DNA from: Prionace glauca | Taxonomy: Eukaryota > Chordata > Chondrichthyes > Carcharhiniformes > Carcharhinidae | DNA length: 64,000 bases | Reading direction: 5' to 3' | Assembly: GCA_037974335.1 (NCBI GenBank) | Contig: CM075760.1 | Location: 37,395,609-37,459,608, forward strand | Shown: in pieces, positions 41,614-51,923 of the stretch | Layout of the letters: each line of letters starts with the position of its first letter | Numbering within the stretch: the stretch's first letter is position 1 | The notes under the pieces: model-generated | The model's database searches: none | Seen by the model: the letters and a program-made list of their open reading frames with translations, nothing else | What the model was told of the DNA's origin: nothing | Translations under genes and position numbers: made by a program

Positions 41614-41695
41614 TGGAAGTTGGGGGATTTGAATCCACGCCTCTAGAGAGACTGGAGTTTAAATCCAGCGCCTTAGACCGCTCGGCCACACTACC
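41614..41695 (-). pseudogene. tRNA-Leu relic with TAA anticodon
   Basis: Body equals the Leu-TAG gene at 34,643, but the loop is TTTAAAC (TAA, still Leu UUA). The T arm is GATTCAAATCC with two mispairs, and the acceptor loses two pairs. Probably inactive. Confidence 0.78.
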
Positions 41696-42070
41696 ACACA
41701 AGGATACGTGATAATACTGTCATCTCACTGCATTGACACTGAAACATGTTAAAATCAGTGGAGTTGGGATGGGCGATGAAGAAATCGTCACCGAATCAGA
41801 TGATCCTGGAATGTGCAGCAAACAAAAATCATCTCCAGTCAGAGACACAATGAGCTGCTGTGAAGGGCCGGCTCCATTTAAACTGTCCTTAACCTCGTCT
41901 GCTCCTCAGATGGGAGAATATGGCTTCCTGTTGAATTTGCTGCGAGTCTTTACCTGAGAAAGGACAGAACACAAAGCGAGATTGCGATTTGTGCCTGCTG
42001 CCGGGAAATAATTGATATTTATTATCACGGATTGGAGGAGAGCAATAAAGCTTCACTTCCTGACCTGCAA
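41696..42070. repeat. tRNA-Leu upstream module, copy 2
   Basis: Matches 34,725-35,100 ('gatcctggaatgtgcagcaa', 'gattggaggagagcaataaa'). Confidence 0.85.
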
Positions 42071-42079
42071 TCAAAATAG

Positions 42080-43160
42080 CAGTGGAAGTGGATTTGAAAC
42101 TGATGTTTTCTCACGAAGATTTGAACCTCACCCACTGCTCTGCTCAGCATTCATTCCTTTAGGTGACTGCAGAATTAATTCTTCGTTCAATGCAATCAAA
42201 TCCTTCCAAATATTCCAGTTTGTTTGTTCCTGTTTCACTTTCAGATTCCTTCATTAATGCTCATCAGCGATAACTTGCTAAACTCCAGCCAGAAATTGAA
42301 CAAGACTGAAACCAGTTGTTGACATCCTTGATTTTTGGATGTTTTCATCTCCTCAAGTCTCTGTCCGTCTTTGTGTCTGTGTGTGTGTGTGTTGCTCTGT
42401 GCATCAATGTGATTTTGTTCCCAGAAGGAGTGAGCACATTTTCACAAACTGTGGTCACTTTTTCATTCACCTCACTGGCAAATGGTACAGAAAATAACAA
42501 CATGTTTGAAAGTAGAGAGAAAGATTGACTGATTCTGGTTCCTATTTTGATTGGCTATTGCTTACTGATTTGGTATCCGTATATCACAGAGGATAATTGG
42601 CATTTTCACTGATCAACACTTAAACTGACAGTGGATTCATTCGGTGTGATGGTGGGTTCCAGTTCTATATCTGCAATCACATCAACAACTTCTATCAGTT
42701 ACTGTCAACACAGTGTTTCTAATAGTTTGAAAACATACCAAAGCATAATCTAATAGCTCTTGTATTATTTGAAAAGAATATTTATAGATCTATTTGCATG
42801 TCAACTTATTGAATAACAGTGTGACCAGCAAAGCTTGAACGATGTTTCTTTGTTGCAGAAGGACACACAGTGTGTCTATGTTGAGAATATAAGTAGAAGC
42901 AGGAATAGAGGAAAACTGTGTGGCTCACGGTGCGATCAAGCCTCCAGCCTTTCAAATAACAGCTAACTTTCCTGAATAATTTTACTACAGCAATACAGCA
43001 ATAGTTTAAATTCAGGACATTCGTTGCCTGGATTGAATTCAATTCTCTGTCTAGATGTTGTGCAAATTGTTATAATTGTTACTGTTTTGAATAACATTAT
43101 ATTGGATTCTAAAACTTAACTCTGTTTTTCTCTTCGTGTTTGCTGCTAGACCTGCTCATT
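42080..43160. other. no gene seen
   Basis: Contains a short (GT)n near 42,377-42,392. No RNA gene or transposon recognised. Confidence 0.35.
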
Positions 43161-43164
43161 GAGG

Positions 43165-43630
43165 CATAGAGGTTAACAACATGGAAACAGGCCCTTCGGC
43201 CCAACTTGTCCATGCCATCCTTTTTTAAACCCCTAAACTAATCCCAATTGCCCGCATTTGGCCCATATGTTTCTTTTTCTATCGTACCCATATAATTATC
43301 TAAATGTTTTTTTAAAGATAAAATTGTACCCGCATCCACTACTACCCCTGGAATTTTCTGTATGAAGTAAAAAAAATCCCACCTGGACACTTTTGGATTT
43401 CTCCCCTCTCACCTTAAATCTAAGCCCTCTAGCTTTATATTCCCCTACCTTTGGGAAGAGATATTGACTATCTACCTTGTCTATGTCCCTCATTATTTTA
43501 TAGACCTCTATAAGGTCACTCCTCAGCCTCCTACCCTCCAGAGAAAATAAAAGTCCCTCCTTATAACTCAATCCGTCAAGTACTAATAAATCCTAATAAA
43601 TCTTTTCTGCACATCTTCTATAGTAGGATA
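43165..43630 (-). mobile_element. CR1-type LINE fragment (second subfamily)
   Basis: Antisense of the 3' UTR ('ggcccttcggcccaacttgt') and RT C-terminus (minus-strand reading includes GRRLRSDLIEVYKIMRDIDK). The same subfamily as 8,770-9,388. Confidence 0.82.
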
Positions 43631-43759
43631 ACCAGAATTTGCACACGGTTTTACGAATGTGCCCTTAAAATGTCTTGTACAACTTCAACAAGACTTCCCA
43701 ACCTGCTGAGAACTTTTGGAGCAATCTGTTTTTATTAAAAACATGATTTACTGTTTTTC

Positions 43760-44690
43760 TCATACACATGAACACAATAAATAGAAGCAGGAATGGTTCA
43801 CTCGGCCTATCAAACCTGCTCTACCATTCAATGCCATCATATCCGACCTTGGGCTTCAACTCCATTTTCCCACTAGCTCCCTATATCCCTCAATTCCCAG
43901 ACAGACCGTATTTTTTTTTCCATCACAGTCTGAAACGTGTTCAATGAAGGAGCAGCGACAACCCTCTTTGGGGGAGAGTTTCAAAGATGCGCAGCACTTT
44001 GTGTGAAGTAAATTCCTCTGATCTCATAGAACCACTGCACTGCTGAAAGAGACCATACGGCCCGTCTGACTCTGCAACGACTATGCGATTGAGACCACAT
44101 CAAGGTCCCATTCCCGCAGCCCCACACACCCATCCTGCTAATCACCCTAACCTACACACCTTTGGACATTTAGGGACAATTTGCCAAGTCCAATCGACCT
44201 AACCAGCACATCTTTGAGCTGTGGGAGGAAACCGGGGTACCGGGAGGAAACCTATGTATAAACGGGGAGAATGGACAAGCTCCAGAGTGACCTAAACGCT
44301 CTTTTTGCTGATGCTGTTTTAGATTCCCGCCCAGTGGAAACAATCTCTCAGCGTCCACCCTCTCGACCCCATTCAGAATGGAGCAGGTTTTTATGAGATC
44401 ACCTCTCATTCCTCTAAACGCAAGAGAATTTCAACCGAATTTCCTCAAGTCCTCATCACAGCGTAAACCCGAGCTTACGGGGCAAACTAACGACCCTTCA
44501 CCACACTGTCTGCAATGCAAGAATATCTTTTCTTAAATATGGAGACCAGCATTGAGAAGAATTTCCCACATGCGGTCTCAATAAACCCTCTGAACTGTAG
44601 TAATAACGACTTATTGCTGAACTCCATTCCTTTGACAAGAAAGGTCAAAATGCCATTTCCCTTTCTAACTGATTGCTAACAAACTAACTT
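43760..44690 (-). mobile_element. old CR1-type LINE interrupted by a SINE
   Basis: Antisense 3' UTR from 43,760 to about 44,028, interrupted by a SINE, then the RT C-terminal text resumes near 44,300 (minus-strand MRGDLIKTCSILNGVERVD, ERLFPLGGN) and continues to about 44,690. Confidence 0.75.
44030..44292 (-). mobile_element. SINE (family A) nested in the LINE
   Basis: 'catagaaccactgcactgct' at one end and 'gtgggaggaaaccggggtac', 'cggggagaatg' near the other, the inverted family-A order; the tRNA-like head is mostly missing. Confidence 0.65.
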
Positions 44691-44892
44691 CCTGCGCTCC
44701 TATGTACAAACAAAACCACCCACTTTTTCAACCATGCCTCTTTTTGATACTTTCATGATCATGGGAATAACTAATCACTTTTTAAAGTCACGTTGGAAAT
44801 GTCGACTCTCATATGAGCTACCTTCATCCACTTCAAACTCCGTTGCACTTGCTGTGTGTACTTCAAACTACATTTTCCAGGAAGAGTTAAGC

Positions 44893-44965
44893 AGGCTCCA
44901 GCGAGAGTCGAACTCGCGACCCCTGGTTTACGAGACCAGTGCTCTAACCATTGAGCTATGGAGCC
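44893..44965 (-). tRNA. tRNA-Thr-CGT: tRNA-Thr (CGT)
   Basis: 73 nt; GGCTCCATAGCTCAATGG start, anticodon loop CTCGTAA (CGT), B box GTTCGACTC, closing TGGAGCC and discriminator T. D loop has CAATGG where the AGT gene has CAGTGG. Confidence 0.92.
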
Positions 44966-45309
44966 AAAGGCTGCGTGTTTCTTGCATCAAACGTACCATA
45001 ATCCGCGAAACAAGGAACAGTCTGAATTTACAGGTGGGTGATCTTGAGTGGATGTGTGAGCAATTGAGATGGACAACAGGGAGTTACAAAATGCGATGTG
45101 AAAGCGGTAGAATTTAAGGCGTTTCAAATACTTCCAATGATCAGTATCTGCCATGTGTCTGTTTAGAGAATATTCTTCAGAGCCTTATGCTGATTTCATA
45201 CCTCTGACTTTTCCAAATATGACACAAGTTTATCCAGCTGAATAGTTTACTTTTTTTACTCACTTCATAGTCTCGCTGTGTTTTATATTTAATAAAGAAT
45301 TCATCAATC

Positions 45310-46065
45310 CACGCTGTGTCTGCTTGATTGAACCATTCTTTTCCAAGTGCCCTGCTATTTCTTCATTAATGATCGATTCCAGCATATTCCCAACCACAGA
45401 TGTTAAGCTAACTGCCCTGTCGTTACCTGCCTTTGGTTGACCTCCTGTTTTAAATAGTGGCGTTACATTAGTTGTTTTCCAATCAGCACTTCCACAGAGT
45501 CCAGCAAATTTTGATATAATACAACGAATTCCACAGGTGGAGGTCCACCTCGTGTCAAACGAGGGGCATTCACACGGCAGGTCGTGCCTGGGCTGCTCTT
45601 GGAAGTTCCAGGAGTGGCCTAGAACTTCGTGTCGGTGTGTGTGCTTGATCCTGGACCGGTAGATGGGCGCCGCAACAGCTCAGTGACTAGCACTGCTGGC
45701 TGTGCAGACACATGGATTTGGGCCTGTGTCTGTGGGAGTTTGCGCATTCTCCCTGTGGTTGCGTGGGTTTCCTCCGGGCGCTCCGGTTTCCTCCCACACC
45801 CCAAAGATGTGCTCTCAGGCTAATCGGTTTTTACCAAATTGACACTATTTCTTCCCTGAATCTGACTGAGTAGGGTTCCATTCATAGATATGCAGGGTAG
45901 AATAGGTGCAGGGTGATGTGGCGGCGCGGGCTCGTTGGGCCGAAGGGCCTGTTTCCCGTGCTGGATTGTTCTTTGTTCTTTGTTCTTTGTTAACGAATGT
46001 ATTTGCTATTACTTCTGCCATTTCTTTTTGTACCCCGGGATGCAGTCCACATTGCAACGAGTCAC
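45310..46065 (-). mobile_element. LINE RT fragment interrupted by a SINE
   Basis: Antisense RT text ('cattaatgatcgattccagc', 'gttaagctaactgccctgtc', 'gtggcgttacattagttg') stops near 45,535 and resumes at about 45,992 with 'atttgctattacttctgcca' and 'ccccgggatgcagtcca', which continue the same LINE. Confidence 0.7.
45655..45990 (+). mobile_element. tRNA-derived SINE (family A, TTCTTTG-tailed)
   Basis: Contains 'cagctcagtgactagcactg', 'gggcctgtgtctgtgggagt', 'tttcctccgggcgctccggt' and ends 'gggcctgtttcccgtgctgg' plus three TTCTTTG units. Same subfamily as 8,088-8,405. Confidence 0.8.
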
Positions 46066-46069
46066 ACCG

Positions 46070-47090
46070 TGCAAACGACTGCACTCTGATCTATGATACT
46101 AGGCCTTTCTCCCAACACATACACACACAAACACACTTGCTCAAAAATTGCCTTCTCCAGTCGAATGGTTATTGATGTGTGACACCAACTGTTCCTTTAT
46201 TTCAAAGAAGAGTTAAAGAGTAACTTTCATCAAGCTTACTCCTCCAAACATGATTTACACATCTGCTCGATAATAAAACTTTAGATGACAGAGGTTTATG
46301 TGAGAAAATAAACAAATGAAATGCAGGATTGCAATTATTTCTCCCCAAAATAATAAAGTCCAAGGTGAATTCCGTAGCTAAAATGTGTTTCACTTGCTGA
46401 CTGTAGATCGGAAAACAGGTTCATTGTATCACTTCTTAAGGGAAATATAGCATATTAACCGCCGTTATCATTGGTCATTTCTGTGAAATCCATCCTGTGC
46501 TCGCTGAATGTGAGAGCAGGAGGATAAGATGTGCAAAACGGTCAAAGTGACTTCAGGTGTTTCCGATGTACATCTAATAAAAAGAATTAGGGAGTAGGAA
46601 CGCTGTTTGATGATCACTCATGATCAAAATGAAGGGCAGAGTAGACTCGGAAATACTGAATGTCCTACTCATACTTCTAATTTCTGTTTCCAAAACCCTC
46701 AGAAGGAAATAACTATTCTGATATCCGTGATCAAAATGGAATTGGGCAGAAATGAGAAGAGATGGTCTTTGAATTTGAGATTGGAACCCAGATCAAAATC
46801 TCCCCTCACCTGCTGTTCTTGATGTAGACACGAAGGCAATGTTTGTGGGAGATGGAGGTAACCATGGAATGAGCAAGCAGCAGTTTGGTTAGGTATACAA
46901 TGGGATCATCCCCCTTGCCAACGGTGCAATATAGAGGTACCAAACAGTGAGTGAATCTGTTTGTTCACTGGTCTGTAACTAAGGTGCTAACTTAATTATT
47001 CCTCTGGAGACGTTCACTCAGAATAAATGTGGGACACAATGAAACCACTGCAGAGCGCAGCTCTCAGCTTCATTTCACTTTCTGGGAGAG
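46070..47090. other. spacer upstream of the GPCR gene
   Basis: A LINE tail-like piece lies at 46,608-46,690 ('ctcatgatcaaaatgaaggg', then 'tcctactcatacttctaatt'). No other feature recognised; the GPCR promoter would lie here but has no clear TATA box. Confidence 0.35.
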
Positions 47091-47091
47091 G

Positions 47092-47161
47092 ATGCATGGA
47101 CCAGCGAAAGGTCTCTTCTTCGCCATTTCTTATCCCATTCTCGCCGCCGTTGGTGTTCCTG
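47092..47161 (+). CDS. GPR139-like receptor exon 1
   Basis: Short 70-nt coding exon ending GVP/G with donor gtaggt. Chosen because its phase and the sequence AVGVP-A-NLV match the TM1 turn of this receptor group. Confidence 0.75.
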
Positions 47162-48610
47162 GTAGGTGAAGGATCCCAAATTATTCTCATGACGTGAAAT
47201 GTATGGCGTTGCATAAACATGAACCTTTTTATTGTTGAACATTTGGTTTTATCAGGGGCATTAATGTCCACACTCGGAGATACGGTGTGATCTCAGACAG
47301 TTGTAGCATGTTACAATATTCTGGAAAGGCGAAATGTTGGAGGGATTGACAATCCGAAGAACGAGATTATAAAAAGAGAGACGCTGCCTGAATGGGGGCT
47401 GATAGGGCTGATGGATGGATGGGATTAGTACGATGAAGAATAGTGACAGTAAATTTTCGGAGAATCTGAAATTTGATAGTTATCTCAGGGGATCACCTCA
47501 GTGACCAGAGCGCGGAATTAAAATTTGGACTGATTCCCCCTAACTTAAAAAACATTAATCCAGTTTTGAATGTCGTGTCATTGCCAAGACTTTACAATCA
47601 CTGGAGCCTGAAGTTGGCAAAGTGAAGGATGGGGTCGTATTCAGTAACTGATTGGAGAGCGCAGCGGCTGGTGTTTACATCCCTCTCAGTAACACCTCTC
47701 TCTGCCTCTTTCTATTTCAGCCAACTTGGTGACGATCGTAATCTTATCCCGAGGACGGTGCGGACTGTCAGGGTGCATCACCTACTACCTGATCGCGATA
47801 GCGTTGGCTGATTTCCTTGTCATCATCATTGCCGTCATCCTCAACCGGATTGGCCGCATTTACTTTCAGAACAGCGTCCTGTCTACCACTCCCGCATGTA
47901 CACTCACCAATCTGCTGGTCTATTTTACCCGGGATGCATCTGTCTGGTTGACAGTGGCTTTTACCATCGACCGTTTTGTGGCCATCTGCTGCCAGAGCCT
48001 GAAGACCAGGTACTGCACCGAGAAAACAGCATTGCTGGTTATAGGAATAGTCTGTGTCCTGAGCTGTGTCAGGAATGTCCCTTTCTATTTCACTTTCCAG
48101 CCCTTGTACATCCTGGACGGGGTGCCCTGGTTCTGTGTTTTTAAGCCCAGTTATTACACACTGTCCGCCTGGCAGGCATTTGACTGGTTGGATAACATCT
48201 TAACCCCATTTCTCCCGTTCCTCCTCATCCTGCTTCTTAATGCTCAAACCGTAAAACACATCTTAGTGGCCAGCAGAGCTCGCAGTAGACTCCGGGGCAC
48301 GGAGGGTCACGGGGACCCAGAGATGGCCAACCGCAAGAGGTCCATCATCCTGCTGTTCGCCATCGCCCTCAGCTTCCTCCTCCTCTGGGTCACCTATCTC
48401 ATATACACCCTCTATGTGTGGATTACAGGTGAGGGCTATCGCACCAGCCTGGATTTCAAAGACCCACGGTACATATTTCAGGAAACAGCAAACATGCTCC
48501 AGCTAGTCAGTTCCTGCAACAACGTCTTCATCTGCGCAGTCGCTCAGACCAAGTTCCGAGAGGACCTGAAGAAGGTTCTGCTGTGCCCCTTCACCAAACT
48601 CACTGGCTAA
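47092..48610 (+). CDS. GPR139-like class A G-protein-coupled receptor, two exons
   Basis: Exon 1 (47,092-47,161) starts MHGPAKGLFFAISYPIL and donates at G/gtaggt. Exon 2 (47,721-48,610) follows acceptor 'tctatttcag' and completes codon G+CC (Ala), giving ANLVTIVILSRGRC. Predicted protein about 319 residues with seven membrane segments: TM1 spans the splice, TM2 ITYYLIAIALADFLVIII, TM3 with TIDRFVAICC (DRF in place of DRY), TM5 near LDNILTPFLPFLLILLL, TM6 SIILLFAIALSFLLLWV, TM7 before CAVAQTKFRE. YCTEKTA and HILVASRAR-type loops match the GPR139/GPR142 group as remembered; that group is expanded in cartilaginous and bony fish. The N-terminus is short and has no visible glycosylation site. Single intact frame, likely functional at the plasma membrane; ligand unknown. 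Confidence 0.85.
47721..48610 (+). CDS. GPR139-like receptor exon 2
   Basis: 890 nt with no stop until TAA at 48,608; carries most of TM1 to the C-tail (LCPFTKLTG). Confidence 0.92.
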
Positions 48611-48809
48611 AACACACATCAGCACGTGTTTGGGTTTCATCAATTTAGACCAATGTGTACTCCGTCTGTCTGAAATCAGACACGATTGGGCTTTAGATTC
48701 AGGACTTAGGAGATGGAAGGCTCATAATACAGTCCTCACAGCTCCCGTTATTGCTCTGAATGAATGCTGAGTTATCACAGTTGCTAACTTCCTGGAAGAG
48801 ATAATGTAG

Positions 48810-49560
48810 TGATGGAGATTTCCAGCATTGAAAGAGGCCCTTCGGCCATATAACTCCTATCTCATCACATCCCATGTTGCCACAGTTGGTTCTCTTTTTT
48901 GCATGCTATGACTTTTCAAGTGTTCATCTAAATGCTTCTTAAATGTGAATATTCTTTCCCCTGCCATACTTTCGGCTGTGAGTTCCCGATTCCCACCGCC
49001 ATCTAGGTTAACGAGTTTTTTTTTGCAAGTCCCCTTTCAATATCATGTTCCTATCCTTAGATCTATGCCCCTGGTTATTGACAAATTTACTAAGCGGAAT
49101 GGTTATTCTCATCTGGATAATCTATATCCCTCATAGTTTGGTACAAATTAGTGCGTTTCCCCTCATCCTTCTCCACATTAAGGTAAATAACCCCAGCCTA
49201 TCCAGCCTCTTTTCATCGCTGCAAACTTCACCCCAGGCTGCATCCCGTTCAATTCACTTAATATCCTTTCTAATACAACAACATCTGTATGTGTAGTGAG
49301 CTGAACCCTCGAATGCGTACTGAATCGAAACTATTCTCCTTGTTAAAGTAGTTTGGCACCAGTATCATGCGAATGAATCTGCACATGGTTCACTAACCGC
49401 GGCATAATGGGAGTTTTATATAGCACCAGCATAACTCCTGAGCTCGTCTCATCAATGCTTCTGCTAATAAAGGCAAGTACACCATGTGAACTCTTAACTA
49501 CATCATCTGTCCTGCGCTTTGCATCCTATCACTGCCTTTCACTATTTGTGTTTGTTCTCA
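48810..49560 (-). mobile_element. decayed CR1-type LINE
   Basis: Antisense 3' UTR and RT end ('tttccagcattgaaagaggc', 'gatctatgcccctggttatt', 'cctcatccttctccacatta'), continuing with RT text to 'actacatcatctgtcctgc'. Confidence 0.65.
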
Positions 49561-49739
49561 GCCTGTTGCCCCTGTGACATTTCCAGTTCGGAAGCAAAAC
49601 CACAAATTCTCACTCCACTGATGCTGACAGAATTGCTTTCCACCAGGAAGCATTTCAGAATTGCTTACAAAGACATTATTTGTTAATATATCGAAACCAG
49701 CCTGCAAACCTGCAAGGGCTGAACACGAATCACTAACGC

Positions 49740-50425
49740 ACCAAAATGGTAGGGCGTTTAGGAAAATTACAAAACATCGAGATGTAGGGGTACAAGGTCA
49801 GAGCTCAATGAAAGTGGAGTTACAGGTGGAGATGATGGTGAAGAAGGCATTCGACATGCTTCGTTTCATTGGTGAGAACATTGAATGCAGGGGTTGTACT
49901 AGACATTGGAATACTGTGTACAGCCCTGGTCCCTCTATTATAGAAAGGATATTATTAAACAAGAAAGAGTGCAGAAAAGATTTACGAATGTGCTCACGGG
50001 ACTTGATGGTTTGAGTTATAAGAAGTGGTTGGATAGATTGGTTATTTTCTGGAGCGCAGGAGGCTGAGGGGTTATCTTATAGAGGTTCATGTAATAATAT
50101 GGGGCATAGTTCAGTTTAGATAGTGCATATCTTTTTCCAACTGCATTGGTGTCTAAATCTAGAGGGCATAGGTTTAACGTGAGTAGGGAAAGATTTAAAA
50201 GAGTCCAGAGGCACTTCTTTTTCGCACAAAGGGTCGTGAATGTCTGGAACAAGTTGCCAGAGCTAGTGGTACAGGCGGGTATAATTTTGTCTTTAAAAAA
50301 AACGCCAGCTATCGAGGAATATGGGCCAAACGCAGGCAATAGGTACCATTTTAGTTGTTTAAAAAGGGAGGCATAGATATGTCGGGCCGAATGGCCTGTT
50401 TCAATGCTGTAAAACTCTGTGAGTG
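49740..50425 (+). mobile_element. CR1-type LINE fragment (second subfamily)
   Basis: Sense text from an RDVGVQ..SSMKVELQ-like segment through SCSPGPSIIERI-like and the RT C-terminus to the 3' UTR 'gggccgaatggcctgtttca' at about 50,380-50,400. Frames are broken. Confidence 0.75.
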
Positions 50426-50439
50426 ATTGACTCTGTTTC

Positions 50440-51430
50440 ATCTTCCTGATTCTCCCAGATACTGATTACAGATGAGTCAGCCTCGGATTTAAATGGATGA
50501 AGGAGATATCATTATGCTGGGTTGTAAAATGCGATTGGCTGAGTAACTTGTCAGGAATTATAATTGCTGTATGTTTGCTGAACTTAACTGATTTTTAAAC
50601 TAACATGAGGCGGGAATGATCAATAAGAAAATCTATAATTGATCTGTTATTGATTGTACACGTTAGATTCATTGGAAAGTTCTGCGCTCTGTTCCAGAGC
50701 CACTTAACCCTTTCTGTCATCTCCCAGAAGCTGTTTGTTGTGTTTTTGTTTTAAATAAATATTACGTCTTTATACAGAGATATCTGCCTCATGAGTTTAT
50801 ATTCTCTGTAGTTAAAGACAGTATTGGTCACCTCAAATTATCCCATAACACTAGCCATAATTTGGAAATGTGTAATTTATTATGTTCTTATGTGAAATCA
50901 GCCTCAATCTCTTGGTTGAACCTGATGGTTTGCACCTCTGTTCTGCCTGTGTTCTCTATCTAGCTTGTGGTATGCCTGACTTGTAAGTATTGCATCAGAC
51001 GATGTATAGAGAAACTCACTCTGTTAACCCACGCTGTTGCGACTCTGATAGTGTTTTTAAGGGGCAGGGAAAGGAAACTATTTCCTCCCAAACACGAACC
51101 CCCATTGGTCGCGGATGAAGCAGAACCTTTACTGTTTAGAATTACCTGAAACTCGGTCAGTGACAGATCAGTTAATGAGTGAAATTATCGGTGTCTCCGC
51201 CTTCTTCACTCATTCTGTCTCTGGATTTTATCGAAGACAGGCAGAGATGAAGGTGTATTTACACGGATTGGCCACGGGGTGGCGCAGTGACTCTTTCACT
51301 GAACGGCCTTGATTTCAACCACATCCCAGACATGACCGGGGGAACATTCCTGTCTGGGAAAAGGGGGAAACCCTATAATAGGGAAAATGGGGTGGAGGTG
51401 ATGGGTTCGGAGAACAGAATGAAGCCAAGC
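50440..51430. other. no gene seen; downstream flank of the IgM gene
   Basis: AT-rich, no recognised transposon or RNA gene. Confidence 0.35.
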
Positions 51431-51914
51431 CAGAGATGGTTAAAGTTTAATTCAATATTTATTTCAAAAATTCAGAGAATATTTTACAGCAAAATTATTT
51501 TTTTAAGACACGGAAGTGAACACAGCGATCGAGCTTCACATTGAGAACAGAACACATGCACAGAGAATCCGTCAATATTTGTACATCTGTTCCATACACC
51601 AGAAAGGGAAAACAGGACATTAATAGAATGAGGAATTAACAAAGGTGAATAAGGAATTAGAAACGTTTCTTATTTATCCATGAAATTTTAATACGGGAAA
51701 ACTATTAATCACAATTAACTTTATAAGAAAAAGGTGTCGTATATTTCACACTGAAAATTGAAATAAGGTCTATGATTGCTTCAGTTTCAGATTCAGAATG
51801 ATAAACTGTAAGAATTTTACTGATAGAGTCACCAAGAGGAGATATTGTACATGAGCCACACAGAGATCTTGATAATCAGCTGAGGGGAATCTGCAGCGTC
51901 CAAAATTCAACCCA

Positions 51915-51923
51915 TCATTTGAT
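51915..51923 (-). CDS. IGHM: IgM TM2 exon (last two codons)
   Basis: After acceptor 'tatctttattttacag' the minus strand reads ATC AAA TGA, giving the short cytoplasmic tail VK-IK-stop. The phase agrees with TM1. The exon is tiny and inferred from phase and acceptor quality. A possible poly(A) signal for the membrane transcript (AATAAA) lies at 51,463-51,458. Confidence 0.65.
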   Translation of the reverse strand: MK

